Numbered from the stretch's first letter, positions 32,989 through 43,133 are shown. The stretch is 52,830 nucleotides of DNA from Spirulina subsalsa FACHB-351 (GCF_026130165.1 NZ_JAIHOM010000023.1:1-52830), one strand, 5' to 3'. Program-made: numbers and translations. The notes: generated by a model from the sequence alone, not told the origin.

Positions 32989-33741
32989 ATGCTCTCGACC
33001 CTAACTGCTGACTTTAAAATCATCTTCGAGCGAGATCCGGCGGCTCGCAACTGGTTAGAAGTTATCTTCTGCTATCCCGGTTTACAGGCTCTGCTCTTCC
33101 ATCGTGTCGCCCATTGGTTATGGCATTTGGGCTTACCGTTTATTCCCCGTCTTATGTCCCATATCAGTCGGTTTATTACAGGGATTGAAATTCATCCAGG
33201 TGCCACCATTGGTCAAGGGGTGTTTATTGATCATGGCATGGGTGTTGTGATCGGTGAGACGGCTATTGTGGGCGATTATTGTTTGATTTATCAAGGTGTC
33301 ACCCTCGGGGGGACGGGTAAGGAAAGCGGCAAACGCCACCCCACTCTCGGGGAAAATGTGGTGGTTGGGGCCGGAGCAAAGGTTTTAGGGAATTTGTTAA
33401 TTGGCAATAATGTCCGCATTGGGGCGGGTTCTGTGGTGCTGCGGGATGTTCCCTCGGATTGTACGGTGGTGGGGGTTCCGGGGCGGGTGTTGTATCGCTC
33501 GGGTGTCCGGGTTGACCCCTTGGAGCATGGTCGTTTACCGGATTCTGAAGCGACGGTTATTCGGGCTTTGGTGGATCGCATTGAAGGCCTAGAACAACAG
33601 ATCCAAGCTTTACAGGAACGCCAAGATCAAGATCGGGTGTTAGTGGGGGTTGCAACCCAAGAGATTCAAGGGTTGGAACGGTCTTATTGTCGGGTAGGCG
33701 ATCGCCAGTTACAAGAGTTTTTTGATGGTGCTGGCATCTGA
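32989..33741 (+). CDS. cysE: Serine O-acetyltransferase
   Basis: Makes O-acetylserine from serine and acetyl-CoA, the first step of cysteine synthesis. The 250-residue protein has the N-terminal helical region (FERDPAARNWLEVIFCYPGLQ), then left-handed beta-helix hexapeptides (GIEIHPGATIGQGVFIDHG, GETAIVGDYCLIYQGVTLGG with catalytic His in IDHG). A longer C-terminal tail of about 60 residues is Gln-rich and coiled-coil-like (RIEGLEQQIQALQERQDQDR), as in some cyanobacterial forms. The start ATG has weak spacing to GGAAAGA. A MITE follows the gene. Confidence 0.95.
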   Translation: MLSTLTADFKIIFERDPAARNWLEVIFCYPGLQALLFHRVAHWLWHLGLPFIPRLMSHISRFITGIEIHPGATIGQGVFIDHGMGVVIGETAIVGDYCLIYQGVTLGGTGKESGKRHPTLGENVVVGAGAKVLGNLLIGNNVRIGAGSVVLRDVPSDCTVVGVPGRVLYRSGVRVDPLEHGRLPDSEATVIRALVDRIEGLEQQIQALQERQDQDRVLVGVATQEIQGLERSYCRVGDRQLQEFFDGAGI

Positions 33742-33808
33742 GCATCACGTTGCGGCATGATCCTCACCAGAAATATAGCGCACGAATGCTCCCAACCTAG
33801 CTGATAGG

Positions 33809-33926
33809 TAGGGCTTGCTGAATAACTTTACTCGTGGGGCTAGGGAACAGGGAACAGGTAATAGGGAATAATTCTTAATTCCCCGACTCCCAATTCCGCA
33901 CTCTTGGACTTATTCAGCAAGCCCTA
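33809..33926. mobile_element. MITE with TAGGGCTTGCTGAATAA ends (best copy)
   Basis: 118 bp with an inverted repeat of 17 bases: TAGGGCTTGCTGAATAA on the left and TTATTCAGCAAGCCCTA-type on the right, both flanked by TA. The body has CTTTACTCGTGGGGCTAGGG (shared with the copy near 4,250) and AATAGGG repeats. It lies between cysE and mraY, which converge on it. Confidence 0.82.
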
Positions 33927-33940
33927 GATATTCGCCAATC

Positions 33941-33971
33941 TTGACAAGTTAAGCCTTTTTTCTTCTGTCAA
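33941..33971. repeat. Short TTGACA...TGTCAA repeat at the mraY stop
   Basis: On the plus strand, TTGACAAGTTAAGCC runs to TCTTCTGTCAA. Read on the minus strand it starts TTGACAGAAG and ends GGCTTAACTTGTCAA. The TGA of the first TTGACA is the stop codon of mraY. Related copies are at 11,622-11,654, 11,682-11,714 and 51,109-51,140. Confidence 0.65.
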
Positions 33972-35065
33972 CGTAGGATAAGGGTGAACAGGACAAGGCA
34001 ACAACTCAGGACATAGAATGCTCCCACAATTTGGGTTTCCTGCCAACCTGTAATTTCTAAATGGTGGTGAATGGGAGCCATTTTGAAGAGGCGCTTGCCT
34101 ACGCCATCGGGTCCCTTGGTGGCTTTGTAGTAGCCCACTTGAGCAAGGACAGAGAGGGATTCGACGAAAAATAAACCACTGAGTAGGAATAGCCCCCAAA
34201 GATGTTGGGAGAGTAGCCCAACGGCGGCTAATGCCCCCCCTAGGGCTAGGGATCCGGTGTCGCCCATGAAGACTTTGGCGGGGTTGCGGTTGTGGAAGAC
34301 GAAGCCTAAGCATCCTCCACTGAGGGAGGCGCAGAAAATGGCTAAATCGGGGTAACTCGGGGCAATGAGGGCGGCCAGTCCGAGTAAGGCGATCGCACCG
34401 GTTCCCCCAGCTAGTCCGTCTACTCCGTCTGTAATATTGGTGGCGTTGCTTTCAGCCGCAAAGACGAACACGGCTAAAAACCAGAAGAAAATGCCAAAGG
34501 GAATGGCTACCCCAAAGGGTAAAGCCACGGTGGTTATGCTGTCCGGTTGGGTGAAGGTCATCCAGAGACAAAAAACAATCGCCCCGGCAAATTGAAAGAG
34601 TAGTTTTGCCCGGGGTGAGATGCCTTTATTGGATTTGAGGCGGAGAATTTGCCAATCATCTAACCAGCCCACTAACCCGTAAAATAGGGTGATTAGGGAG
34701 ACAGCTAGAACATTAGCACTAAAGTTAGACAGAATTAAGGCGATCGCAATAGCCACAGGAACAAAGAAAATACCGCCCATGGTTGGCGTTCCCACCTTTT
34801 TCAAATGGCTTTGGGGGCCATCTTCTTGGAACACCTGGGCGGCCTTGAGTTTTCTGAGCAGGGGGATAACCCAAAACCCTAGACTAACACTGGCGATCGC
34901 ACTTAGGGCAAAAGGCAGGGTTAACCCGAAGGTTTGGTGGGTTAACCATCCTAAAACTCCATCACAGAGGACGACAAACCCGGTTAAGACGAGGGCTAAT
35001 AACCCTAGTAACTGTTGACCTGAAGGCTTTGTTAGAATCTTGCGCGATAACAATTTAGCTTCCAC
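33968..35065 (-). CDS. mraY: Phospho-N-acetylmuramoyl-pentapeptide transferase
   Basis: An integral membrane enzyme that forms lipid I in peptidoglycan synthesis. The 365-residue protein with about ten helices shows GTPTMGGIFFVPVAI, the Asp pair in LVGWLDDWQILRLKSNKGI, NATNITDGVDGLAGGTGAI, VFMGDTGSLALGGALAAVG and FKMAPIHHHLEITGWQE. All are catalytic or substrate-site motifs of the family. It starts at GTG 35065. The stop codon lies in a dispersed short repeat, so the last residues (LILR) may not be native, though the enzyme's core is complete. Confidence 0.97.
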   Translation of the reverse strand: MEAKLLSRKILTKPSGQQLLGLLALVLTGFVVLCDGVLGWLTHQTFGLTLPFALSAIASVSLGFWVIPLLRKLKAAQVFQEDGPQSHLKKVGTPTMGGIFFVPVAIAIALILSNFSANVLAVSLITLFYGLVGWLDDWQILRLKSNKGISPRAKLLFQFAGAIVFCLWMTFTQPDSITTVALPFGVAIPFGIFFWFLAVFVFAAESNATNITDGVDGLAGGTGAIALLGLAALIAPSYPDLAIFCASLSGGCLGFVFHNRNPAKVFMGDTGSLALGGALAAVGLLSQHLWGLFLLSGLFFVESLSVLAQVGYYKATKGPDGVGKRLFKMAPIHHHLEITGWQETQIVGAFYVLSCCLVLFTLILR

Positions 35066-35132
35066 AACTCACTCACCCACTTAATCTCCTAGCCTTTGTT
35101 ATACCAGCCAACGGGCAAAATTCAGCGAAAAA

Positions 35133-35369
35133 TTATTCATCGAGATCAATCAAATCGTCATCATCGTCGTCGAAGTCCCGATCATCCACATCCATCAATT
35201 CAGCAATTTCCTCATCGCTGTCTTCTTCCTCAAAAACGTCCTCTAGAGGTTCTCGGGGCAAGAGACGACCTTCTTTTTCTAACCAATCCAACAGAGAACC
35301 GTCTCGCTTGAGGGGAATGACAGAAGCGGGTTCGTAGCGGGGTTCTTGGCGTAAAGCAGGGTTTTGCAT
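35133..35369 (-). CDS. DUF3134 family protein
   Basis: 78 residues from the ATG at 35369 (MQNPALRQEPRYEPASVIPL); the longer frame up to 35477 overlaps the divergent PAP gene and is not supported. The centre SLLDWLEKEGRLLPRE is typical of this cyanobacterial family. The C-terminal 30 residues are almost all Asp/Glu (FDDDDDDLIDLDE). Function unknown. The acidic tail suggests binding to a basic partner. Upstream of mraY on the same strand. Confidence 0.8.
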   Translation of the reverse strand: MQNPALRQEPRYEPASVIPLKRDGSLLDWLEKEGRLLPREPLEDVFEEEDSDEEIAELMDVDDRDFDDDDDDLIDLDE

Positions 35370-35443
35370 GGGCTTCAGTCCGTGTTGTGCCAGTTGTTGT
35401 TTACCATTTATCCTTTCCGAGTTTACCCTATCCGGGGAGTTAA

Positions 35444-36082
35444 ATGTTAACTTCAAAGATGGACGGTTTACAAGCACAATGGAGGGAGATGACCCAGAAA
35501 GCTAAACTATTAAGCGCGATCGCCGGAAAAAATCGCGGTTTGCTCGCCCGAGAGTTAGACAAAGTGGAAATTCTCGGGGCGATCGCAGAATTGGAAGACT
35601 TAAACCCTACTCCCAAACCCCTCCAAGCCACCTCCCTCTTAGATGGCAACTGGCGACTCCTTTACACCACCAGTAAGGAGCTTTTAGGGCTGGATCGATT
35701 CCCCTTGTTTCAGTTAGGACAAATTCATCAATGTATCCGCACGGAAACCAACCACATTTACAATATCGCGGAAGTGATTGGCGTGCCTTTTTTAGAGGGG
35801 TTTATTTGTGTGTCCGCCGTTTTTGAACCCATTTCAGAACGACGGGTTAACGTTAAATTTGAACGCCTAGTCGTAGGATTACAGCGCTTAGTCAGTTATA
35901 AATCTTCTCATGATTTTATTAAGCAGTTAGAAGCCGGAAAACGTTTCTTTCCCACAGATATCTCCATTGAAAATCGCGACCGTCAAGGCTGGTTAGATAT
36001 TACTTATTTAGACGAAAATTTAAGGATTGGACGGGGAAATGAGGGCAGTATTTTTGTGTTAACGAAAGATGATGAAGGCTAA
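35444..36082 (+). CDS. PAP/fibrillin (plastid-lipid-associated) family protein
   Basis: 212 residues. The first 60 are helical (AKLLSAIAGKNRGLLARELD), followed by the lipocalin-like beta domain: LLDGNWRLLYTTSKELLGLD, IHQCIRTETNHIYNIAEVIG, RRVNVKFERLVVGLQRLV and LDITYLDENLRIGRGNEGSIF. The last is the family's C-terminal signature. Fibrillins associate with thylakoid lipids and plastoglobule-like droplets and affect photoprotection. No signal peptide. Two ATGs (residues 1 and 6) could start it. Convergent with the ABC ATPase gene. Confidence 0.92.
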   Translation: MLTSKMDGLQAQWREMTQKAKLLSAIAGKNRGLLARELDKVEILGAIAELEDLNPTPKPLQATSLLDGNWRLLYTTSKELLGLDRFPLFQLGQIHQCIRTETNHIYNIAEVIGVPFLEGFICVSAVFEPISERRVNVKFERLVVGLQRLVSYKSSHDFIKQLEAGKRFFPTDISIENRDRQGWLDITYLDENLRIGRGNEGSIFVLTKDDEG

Positions 36083-36117
36083 AATCGGTAAAGAGCAATC
36101 CCTTCCCGACTCCTCGA

Positions 36118-37098
36118 TCAAAATTCTACCCAACAAGCGACTTGGTGATCCTCCTCAACCCTGCGTAATGTAGGATCTTCGGTGTGACATTGGGCGATCG
36201 CAAACCGACAACGAGGCGCAAAAGGACAGCCTGGGGGATAATCCGTTAAATCCGGGGGCAAACCCTCAATTGTTTGCAAACGCTGGGGGTTTTGGGGATC
36301 TTTCGGTTCATCTAAACGGGGAATACTCGCTAATAATCCCATCGTGTAAGGATGTTGGGGGTTTTGATACAGACGACGCAACGGCGCAACTTCCACAATT
36401 TGCCCCGCATACATCACCATAATCCGATCCGCTAGCCCCGCCAAAAGCGATAAATCATGGGTAATCCAAATCACCGCCATCTCAAAATCTTGCTTAAGTT
36501 GCTTGACTAATTCCACAATTTGTGCTTGTATCGTCACATCTAGAGCAGTAGTGGGTTCATCGGCAATCAGTAACTTGGGATGACAAGCTAACCCCATGGC
36601 AATCATCACCCGTTGCCGCATCCCCCCCGAGAACTGATGGGGGTAGTAGCGGATACGTTCTCGCGCTCCAGCAATCCCCACCTGTTCTAACAATGCGATC
36701 GCCCTCTCCCGCGCTTCCTCCCGATTTAACCCCAAATGTCGTTCCACACCCTCCGTCAGTTGTCGTTCCACCCGTAACACCGGATTCAGAGAAGTCATCG
36801 GATCTTGAAAAATCATCGAGATTTCATTCCCCCGCACCCCCCGCATTTCCCGATCCGTCAACTGCAACAAATCCCGTCCTTCAAACCACACCTCCCCCCC
36901 CGTCACCTTCCCCGGAGGAGAGGGAATTAATCCCAGCATCGACAACATCGAGATACTTTTCCCCGATCCCGACTCCCCCACAATCCCCAGCGTTTCCCCC
37001 TTATTAACCATGAAGGAAATCCCATTCACCGCATGAACCACACCCTCACGAGTGTAAAAGCGCGTTTCCAAATTCAAAACCTGCAATAGGGGAGACAT
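36118..37098 (-). CDS. Peptide ABC transporter ATP-binding protein (DppD/OppD type)
   Basis: 326 residues from ATG 37098 (MSPLLQVLNLETRFYTREG). The frame continues to 37149, but that would overlap the upstream gene, and an ATG at 37113 is a second choice. Motifs: Walker A GESGSGKS, Q-loop MIFQDPMTSLNPV, signature SGGMRQRVMIAMGL, Walker B KLLIADEPTTALD. The C-terminal oligopeptide/dipeptide domain has YPPGCPFAPRCRFAIAQC with three Cys, which can hold an Fe-S cluster in this group. The permease and binding protein genes are not adjacent, so the full transporter is encoded elsewhere. Confidence 0.93.
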   Translation of the reverse strand: MSPLLQVLNLETRFYTREGVVHAVNGISFMVNKGETLGIVGESGSGKSISMLSMLGLIPSPPGKVTGGEVWFEGRDLLQLTDREMRGVRGNEISMIFQDPMTSLNPVLRVERQLTEGVERHLGLNREEARERAIALLEQVGIAGARERIRYYPHQFSGGMRQRVMIAMGLACHPKLLIADEPTTALDVTIQAQIVELVKQLKQDFEMAVIWITHDLSLLAGLADRIMVMYAGQIVEVAPLRRLYQNPQHPYTMGLLASIPRLDEPKDPQNPQRLQTIEGLPPDLTDYPPGCPFAPRCRFAIAQCHTEDPTLRRVEEDHQVACWVEF

Positions 37099-37132
37099 TG
37101 AGCCATTACCCATGATGTGAATGCCCCACAGT

Positions 37133-40100
37133 CTACCAAGGATTACCAATCAGGGTAAAGCCACTCCAGTAGTAAGGATGATCAAAAATGCGATCAGGCA
37201 GTTTCTCAGAACGAGAATCACCGACATTCTCCAATCCCGTAGGCAAAGGAAAACGCTCATCCCCAATCACCAACTCACCCCCCTCCATGCGCACCCTCCC
37301 CTCCAGCATCGCTAGCTGTGCCTGTCGCAACGCATCAGCCTTAATGGGAGCATGGTGCAACCGATCATACAACATCGTCATCAAGGCCAACGTTCCCCAA
37401 TCACTTACATACCACAAACTCCCAATCGCAGATTTAACCCCAGAAGCCACCGTAATCCCCGCAAAACCTAACTCTACCGACTTATCCCCCAAACCCGTCC
37501 GACAAGCACTTAAAATTAACAACTCCACCGGAGGTTCATGTAACGTTAAATCTCGCCAACGATCTAACGTTAAAGACTCATCCCAAAACTGAATAAACGA
37601 ATCCTGCAACCTGCCCGGATTAAACTCCGCATGAGTGGCTAAATGAATCAAAGGATAAACACCCTGAGAACGATTTTTTTGCAAATTTTCCAAAGTAAAG
37701 GCTTCATTTAAAAACGCCGTTCCTTGCCAAACCTCCTCACTAATTAACTCCAGTTCCGCCGACACACCCGGTAAACGAGGCAACCTTTCAAAACGATCCG
37801 CCCCCATCGCTAAAACATCAAAACTCCGTAAATCTTGATAGTCCGTATTGGTCAGCGCTAGGCTAGGCATTTGACCTACACTATAACGCTCAATTAAAAA
37901 CCCATCCCCATCATGAAGTACCGCCAGAGGAAACGTTCTTAAACCACTATCCATAATAAAAGAAAGATTAGCAATGCCTAACTTTTGCAAATCCTTATCT
38001 AACGGTTTGATTAACCAATCATAGAGTTTTTGAGCAGAACTCAAATAGCGATCGCGACGACTCACCGTTTTAACCATCCGATTTAACTCGTCTACCGCCT
38101 CCATCACTCGTCCTCGCGTCGCTTCCGGCACATAATAACGCAAAACATCCCCCGTCTGAGTCACTAAAACTAACTCCAACTGATCCGTTGGTTGTTCAGT
38201 ATCAGACACACTAATAAACTGATCCCGATTCGTATTAAATCCAGCCTCCGTAAACTGCCATAAAATACTCCCCTCTGACAACTCTTCACCTCCACCTTCA
38301 ACCGTAACAGGTCGAAAGAAAGCATAAATTAAAGCCGGACGAATTCCCGTAACTTCCTCAATTTCCTTGAGCTTCGATTGTGCTTGATCCAGAGTAATAG
38401 ATTCCAACTCATCATCAGGGATATTAAAGTGATCTTTAAACTCTGATGCCACCACTTCATCTAAATTTTGAACCGAATCCGTCACCTCAATCACATTCCG
38501 TTGATTTTGTACCGGAACATCAGAATTAACCCTGTCTTTAAACGTACTCAGAGACAGAACAAAATCTCGTACAATAGGATCATTCAGATTTAGTGAATTT
38601 CCTCGAAAAGTGGGAGGTTCTAGCGTAAAAAGAACAATCTGGTCAGGAAGAGGAACAGAAACAGGAGAATCTGGGGGTGGAGTTGGCAACAAAAACCTCA
38701 GCGTTAATGTCACCTCATTTCCTTGGGGTAACAGGTCAAAATTGCCATCTAATTGGGGAATTTGCCAAATCCCAGTCAGGGGGTCATAAGTGCCGTAAGA
38801 AGGGACAAAACCGACCAAATTAGCAATATTTTGCAGCGTAATCGTTTGGATAATATTGCCAATCGCATCGGGTCCCAAATTTCTTAAAACAATCGTCGTT
38901 GAAACAATATTTCCAGCAACTTGTGGGGGAGTCGTCGTTAAACTTAACGCCGCATTTACTTCAAAAGACCCTAAATCAGGAACTCCCCTCGGTTGTCCCC
39001 GTTGGTCCGTTAGAATTCCCCCTAAATTACCCCCTGCATTAATGGCAGGACTTCCCGGTAAAAGAGCATGAGTTTGAGTCGCCCCCCCATAGTTCCCCAA
39101 AGGAGCTAATTTAGGGTCTTGATTTAAAATATTGGTATTGCCTAAATTCACCCCAGTCAATCCGCTTGTATTGCCAATTAAATTATATTCAAAAACTTGA
39201 TTAATCCCAAAATTACCCCCCCAATCAGGATGAATTGAGCCAGTCCCTGAATTACCCGGACTATCAAAATTACCCGCAATAATACTATGGCGAATCGTTA
39301 AAGCTCTCGCCCCATCATTATTATAAATACCCCCACCATCTCCCGTTCCGCTATTATTAGCATCCGCCAAATTGTTCGTAATGGTAGAGAAATTAATCGT
39401 CATATCCCCCAAACTTAAAATTCCACCCCCAAAAAAATTCGCGGAGTTGCCAGAAATGGTACTATTCGTAATCGCTAAACTATTTGCACTATGAACACCA
39501 CCCCCCCGAATAGCCGCAAAATTACCTGAGACGGTGCTATTGTTAATAGTAATATTGCTAGTCGGCGTTATCCCAGAAATTCCACCCCCCGTCAAAGCAG
39601 CAGAATTATTAGAAACAGTACTATTATTAACAGCAATATTAACAGCACTAACGCCACCTCCTCCATTAGAAAGACTTCTATTTTGCGATATAGTGCTACT
39701 ACTAATTGTAGCCGTAGTAGCAGCAATTCCCCCACCATCAGAATTAGCTACATTATTAGAAAATGTGCTGTTATTAACAGTAACAGTTCCCCCAATATGC
39801 ACACCCCCACCACTGCTATTCGTTGACGTATTATTAGAAATTGTGCTATTCGTAATAGTTAAAGTACCGCTCATATCAATACCTCCCCCTGCATTTCCTG
39901 TAGCGGTGTTATTAGAAATAGTGCTATTGGTGATTATCGCATTCCCGATGCTACTAATGCCACCACCTGAATACATTCCTCCTGTGACATTATTGGTGAT
40001 AATACTATTATTAATAGTGAGTGTCCCCGGACTCTGATCTAAAATCCCTCCCCCCGGGCCAGTCGTCGCGTTACCATTGCGAATCGTCAAATTCTCTAAC

Positions 40101-41839
40101 GTAACATTAGGACTCCCTCCCGTCCCCTGAATTCGTAAAACTCTAGTGTTATTTTGACCATCTAAAATAATTTGATTTGTGCCTCCGTTAATTGTTAAAT
40201 CTCCCCCATTAGAGGCAATCATTAACTCAGAATTCAACAAAATTGTAAAACTTTGAGCAAAGCGAATTTCATCCGCTACAAACAACGTGCCATTAGCCGT
40301 ATTAATTTGCTCCCTTAATGAACCTGCACCATTATCATTATTATTCGTAACAGTATAAAGTAGGAAAGTATTTTGATAATTCTCTAAAATTTGGCTATCT
40401 ATGCCCAGAGTTGAATTAATTTCTCCTAGCTGTTTTTCTAAGACCCAATCTCCTCCTAATTGACCATTCCCTGTGAGGTTAGTAGAACCTGCCACATCCG
40501 CCCCCGTTGCGTTGGCAATACTAGCTAATAAGATATCGCCCTGAGTGCCTAATGCCGTGTAACAACTCCAGAGCAAAATATCTGCCCCAACGGCTAAAGA
40601 TTGACCCCATTGCTGCATCTGTTCTTGATATTGTTCGATATTTTCTGCACTTACAAAGTCTTGACCTAACCAAAAATTTCCCTCGTTACCTTCTGAGATA
40701 ATTTGTAGAGAATTAATCCCTGTTATCCCGATTAAACTATCTGTAATCTTGCGCATACCTGATTCTTTGGGCGTAACAACAATATGAGTTGTTCCCGGAA
40801 TGCCACCATAGAGAAACTGCTCATAATCTTTGACTGTGGCATCAATAAACGTAAAAATCTTAGAATCTTGGGGACTTCGGGGAAAAATGGTCACAGTGGG
40901 GGCGCTTTCTGTGCCATCTCCGGTTAAAACCCAAGGGCTAGACGCGGGGAGAGGATAAACTTTCTCTTGGGCAAATAGATTAACAGTTTCCCCTTGAATA
41001 GTTCCGCCAATGGTAATTTCTCCCGGGTTACTTGTGGGGAGATTACCTGTAATTTGGGTGACGGCAGGGGTAGTCAGTAAGGTCGGTATATCTAGGGGAG
41101 AAAAGGGGAGAAGATTGCCCTGTGTATCTCGGGGAGGGACAATTTCTAAGCGTAATAAATGACCGGGTTGGGAGATTTGTATTAAATGGCTACCGGGGAC
41201 GGCGGCAATGGTAATATTTCCGGCTTGAATGCTACCCGTATTAATCACATTTCCGGCTAAAAAGGTTAAGTTTTGTCCTGTGGTGAGTGCTAACGTTCCG
41301 GCATTGAAAATAGGGGCAGGTTGGGTCAGGTCAAAGGCAAATTGTGAGGGAGTCCCGATGAGCTTTTGATAGTCGTTTTCTCCCCATACATTAAACCAAT
41401 TGTTATTGAATCCGATGCCTGTGGCTGTTGTGGCGAAAAAGTCCCCCGGAATGTTGAGTTGTGCATTTTGTCCAAAGATAATCCCGGCAGGATTCATGAG
41501 ATAAAGGTTAGATGAACCTCCGGTGACTTGAATTAAACCGTTGATGAGGGAGGGATTGCCTCCGGTGACTCGTCCAAGGATATTCTGGATTTCAGGGGTG
41601 GTGAGAAAGTTGGCAGTTTGTCCGGTTTGTAGGCTGAATTCTTGGAAACTGTGGAAGAGGTTGCTACCGTCTCCCGACAAGATGCCTCCGGTGATGTTGA
41701 GGTGTTGTCTGTCGGGGGTGATGTGGGTGTTGGCCTCGGGGAGAATTTGACTGTGGATGGGGATTAATGGGCTGGTTAGGAGGGCAAGGGTGGAGAGGAG
41801 ACAGACTGTAGGGGTCAGGATAGGGCGAGTCAGGGGCAT
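37133..41839 (-). CDS. Two-partner-secretion beta-helix protein with C-terminal CHAT protease domain
   Basis: 1,568 residues. A signal peptide of about 30 residues precedes a filamentous-haemagglutinin TPS domain (about 30-170) with [18 protein letters not shown] and [13 protein letters not shown]. Residues about 325-480 match DUF4347 ([30 protein letters not shown]). Residues 490-900 are short beta-helix repeats ([20 protein letters not shown]), ending with a choice-of-anchor-like segment, then a DUF11-like domain (960-1080). The last 350 residues form a CHAT domain with catalytic His near 1403 (HLATHAEF) and Cys near 1446 ([10 protein letters not shown]). I infer a secreted caspase-like protease exported by a TpsB partner, not present here. 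It ends 34 bases before the ABC ATPase start. Confidence 0.9.
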   Translation of the reverse strand: MPLTRPILTPTVCLLSTLALLTSPLIPIHSQILPEANTHITPDRQHLNITGGILSGDGSNLFHSFQEFSLQTGQTANFLTTPEIQNILGRVTGGNPSLINGLIQVTGGSSNLYLMNPAGIIFGQNAQLNIPGDFFATTATGIGFNNNWFNVWGENDYQKLIGTPSQFAFDLTQPAPIFNAGTLALTTGQNLTFLAGNVINTGSIQAGNITIAAVPGSHLIQISQPGHLLRLEIVPPRDTQGNLLPFSPLDIPTLLTTPAVTQITGNLPTSNPGEITIGGTIQGETVNLFAQEKVYPLPASSPWVLTGDGTESAPTVTIFPRSPQDSKIFTFIDATVKDYEQFLYGGIPGTTHIVVTPKESGMRKITDSLIGITGINSLQIISEGNEGNFWLGQDFVSAENIEQYQEQMQQWGQSLAVGADILLWSCYTALGTQGDILLASIANATGADVAGSTNLTGNGQLGGDWVLEKQLGEINSTLGIDSQILENYQNTFLLYTVTNNNDNGAGSLREQINTANGTLFVADEIRFAQSFTILLNSELMIASNGGDLTINGGTNQIILDGQNNTRVLRIQGTGGSPNVTLENLTIRNGNATTGPGGGILDQSPGTLTINNSIITNNVTGGMYSGGGISSIGNAIITNSTISNNTATGNAGGGIDMSGTLTITNSTISNNTSTNSSGGGVHIGGTVTVNNSTFSNNVANSDGGGIAATTATISSSTISQNRSLSNGGGGVSAVNIAVNNSTVSNNSAALTGGGISGITPTSNITINNSTVSGNFAAIRGGGVHSANSLAITNSTISGNSANFFGGGILSLGDMTINFSTITNNLADANNSGTGDGGGIYNNDGARALTIRHSIIAGNFDSPGNSGTGSIHPDWGGNFGINQVFEYNLIGNTSGLTGVNLGNTNILNQDPKLAPLGNYGGATQTHALLPGSPAINAGGNLGGILTDQRGQPRGVPDLGSFEVNAALSLTTTPPQVAGNIVSTTIVLRNLGPDAIGNIIQTITLQNIANLVGFVPSYGTYDPLTGIWQIPQLDGNFDLLPQGNEVTLTLRFLLPTPPPDSPVSVPLPDQIVLFTLEPPTFRGNSLNLNDPIVRDFVLSLSTFKDRVNSDVPVQNQRNVIEVTDSVQNLDEVVASEFKDHFNIPDDELESITLDQAQSKLKEIEEVTGIRPALIYAFFRPVTVEGGGEELSEGSILWQFTEAGFNTNRDQFISVSDTEQPTDQLELVLVTQTGDVLRYYVPEATRGRVMEAVDELNRMVKTVSRRDRYLSSAQKLYDWLIKPLDKDLQKLGIANLSFIMDSGLRTFPLAVLHDGDGFLIERYSVGQMPSLALTNTDYQDLRSFDVLAMGADRFERLPRLPGVSAELELISEEVWQGTAFLNEAFTLENLQKNRSQGVYPLIHLATHAEFNPGRLQDSFIQFWDESLTLDRWRDLTLHEPPVELLILSACRTGLGDKSVELGFAGITVASGVKSAIGSLWYVSDWGTLALMTMLYDRLHHAPIKADALRQAQLAMLEGRVRMEGGELVIGDERFPLPTGLENVGDSRSEKLPDRIFDHPYYWSGFTLIGNPW

Positions 41840-42112
41840 AGATTTGTGTGCTAGAGCAAAGGATGGCAGTGCAAGATGGAGCAGATGTTCTGCTCTGAGG
41901 GGTTATGGTTAAGCGTAAAATGTTGTAAGGACTGGTTGAAATGCCCAGTCGGATGCACCATCCCGTTGATGACTGATACTTTCCCACAGCATCGGGATTG
42001 TTTGATGATAACAAGTTTTTTGGGTTTTTTTGGGGGCTACGGTGTGGAGTAGTCCGAGAATCAGCGATTTGGCTGAAAATGGGAGTTCATCTCAAATCCT
42101 TTGAGCCTTTAT
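41840..42112. other. Upstream region of the secreted CHAT protein, no gene
   Basis: About 270 bases with no convincing coding frame. It must hold the minus-strand promoter of the large secreted protein. Bases 42,020-42,030 hold a T/G-rich run (GTTTTTTGGGTTTTTTTGGG). No clear operator seen. Confidence 0.4.
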
Positions 42113-42476
42113 CTTGAACAAAATGAGCGACGCATTCCCCCACCTCGGAACAGGTGGGGGTCAAGGAGCGGCGGTTTCTATGTTATGATGCTACACATCT
42201 TGAGCGGTACGGTAAAGGGCGGAACTGAGAGATCCGAACACCCCGGAGACACGACCTCTCAAGTGATGGAGAAGCACCCTATAAATCCTAGAGAGTCGCT
42301 TCATATAGGTCGGACTCCGGGTCAAAGTTTCACTCAAAGCCCCATAGCGGAAACGACTTGGGGGTGTCTCTGGGCAAAAGTTCCCAGAACGGGCGCGAGA
42401 ATACCGCCTGTCGGGAGGGATAAATCCTTCTAATGAATACTCCTCCACCTGCTACGCGAGGTGGAGGAGTATTCAT
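42113..42476. mobile_element. Palindrome-bounded IS200/IS605-derived element, possible omega-RNA
   Basis: The left end TTGAACAAAATGAGCGACGC leads into a hairpin of nine pairs (CCCCCACCT, 42137-42145, with AGGTGGGGG, 42152-42160). The right end is an 18-bp perfect stem (42433-42450 with 42459-42476) around the loop GCTACGCG. The interior of about 270 bp has no coding frame but several short complementary segments. IS200/IS605 elements have subterminal palindromes and their tnpB-linked guide RNA lies near the right end. An element without transposase that keeps such an RNA is plausible but unproven. Confidence 0.55.
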
Positions 42477-42499
42477 ATCAGCTTAATCAAGCAGATTAA

Positions 42500-42584
42500 G
42501 TCATTGCGAAGGTCACGCAGTGGAGTGAAACAATCTCTGCTATATCGCTAGTCTTGACGATTGCTTCCCTGCGATCGCAATGAC
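42500..42584. repeat. GTCATTGCGA...TCGCAATGAC repeat
   Basis: An 85-bp palindromic repeat, GTCATTGCGAAGGTCACGCA to TGCGATCGCAATGAC, with inner GAAACAATC/GATTGCTTC. This type of intergenic repeat is widespread in bacteria. It could fold into a long hairpin. No gene. Confidence 0.6.
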
Positions 42585-42599
42585 AAGTGTTTAACCGGA

Positions 42600-42706
42600 C
42601 TTAATATAACCCTCTTCTGTCACTCTGGAAGATTTTAACGAATCTTCGCCATCACAGCCAACGAGAGAATCAGGGTTTGAACCGGATCTGACAGAAGAGA
42701 AATAAG
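42600..42706. repeat. Imperfect inverted pair CTCTTCTGTCA/TGACAGAAGAG
   Basis: A non-coding 107-bp spacer bounded by CTCTTCTGTCACTC and GATCTGACAGAAGAG, immediately before a MITE. It may be another small non-autonomous element or a long hairpin. Only one copy is seen in the window. Confidence 0.4.
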
Positions 42707-42919
42707 TAGGGTCTGCTGAATAACTCGGGGAGCAGGGGAGAGGGGGGTCAGGAGTCGGGTGTAATGTCATTGACTAACTTTAGCCAGAAACCGGGTTGCG
42801 TTCATTGTCTAGTTTTCTCGATACACCCTAGCAAAAACCCGGTTTCTAATATCAATTATCAATTATCAATTCCCTATTCCCTAGTTGAGTCTAGCATTCG
42901 TTTTTTTCAGCAGACCCTA
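42707..42919. mobile_element. MITE with TAGGGTCTGCTGAATAA ends
   Basis: 213 bp with the left end TAGGGTCTGCTGAATAACTC and the right end TTTTTTCAGCAGACCCTA, flanked by TA. The body contains GGGGAGCAGGGG, a duplicated AACCGGGTT(G/T) word in inverse orientation, and a short ATCAATT heptamer-like tract. It is non-coding. On the minus strand its right terminus supplies TAG, the stop of the adjacent 46-codon ORF. Confidence 0.75.
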
Positions 42920-43057
42920 TGAACGCCCGACCCAATGGCGTTGATGAGGAGGGGTAGTAATAAACTGACCGTAAAAACGACTAAACCGGAGAAACCATTT
43001 TAGGCAACGGATAACCGGGGTTTCAATGCGTTGGGTTGAGGAAGAATGAGTAATCAT
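42917..43057 (-). CDS. Small basic hypothetical protein, 3' end set by a MITE
   Basis: 46 residues starting MITHSSSTQRIETPVIRC and continuing KWFLRFSRFYGQFITTPPHQ, then RHWVGRS-stop. It is basic and aromatic with a possible amphipathic membrane-facing helix. It lies 77 bases downstream of the symporter gene on the same strand, so could be co-transcribed. The stop codon is the end of the MITE, so the original protein may have been longer or had a different tail. The evidence is a coherent composition and start context only. Confidence 0.45.
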   Translation of the reverse strand: MITHSSSTQRIETPVIRCLKWFLRFSRFYGQFITTPPHQRHWVGRS

Positions 43058-43133
43058 AATGCTTGGGGTTTTGTCTGGAGTACATTCACTCTAACAACAG
43101 CCCCAAACCCGCAACAACGCAGAACATTCATGG

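Noticed and set aside
42101-42433. Possible 110-residue protein in the palindromic element
   Set aside because: Codon use and composition are unlike the surrounding genes, and the region is better explained as structured non-coding sequence.
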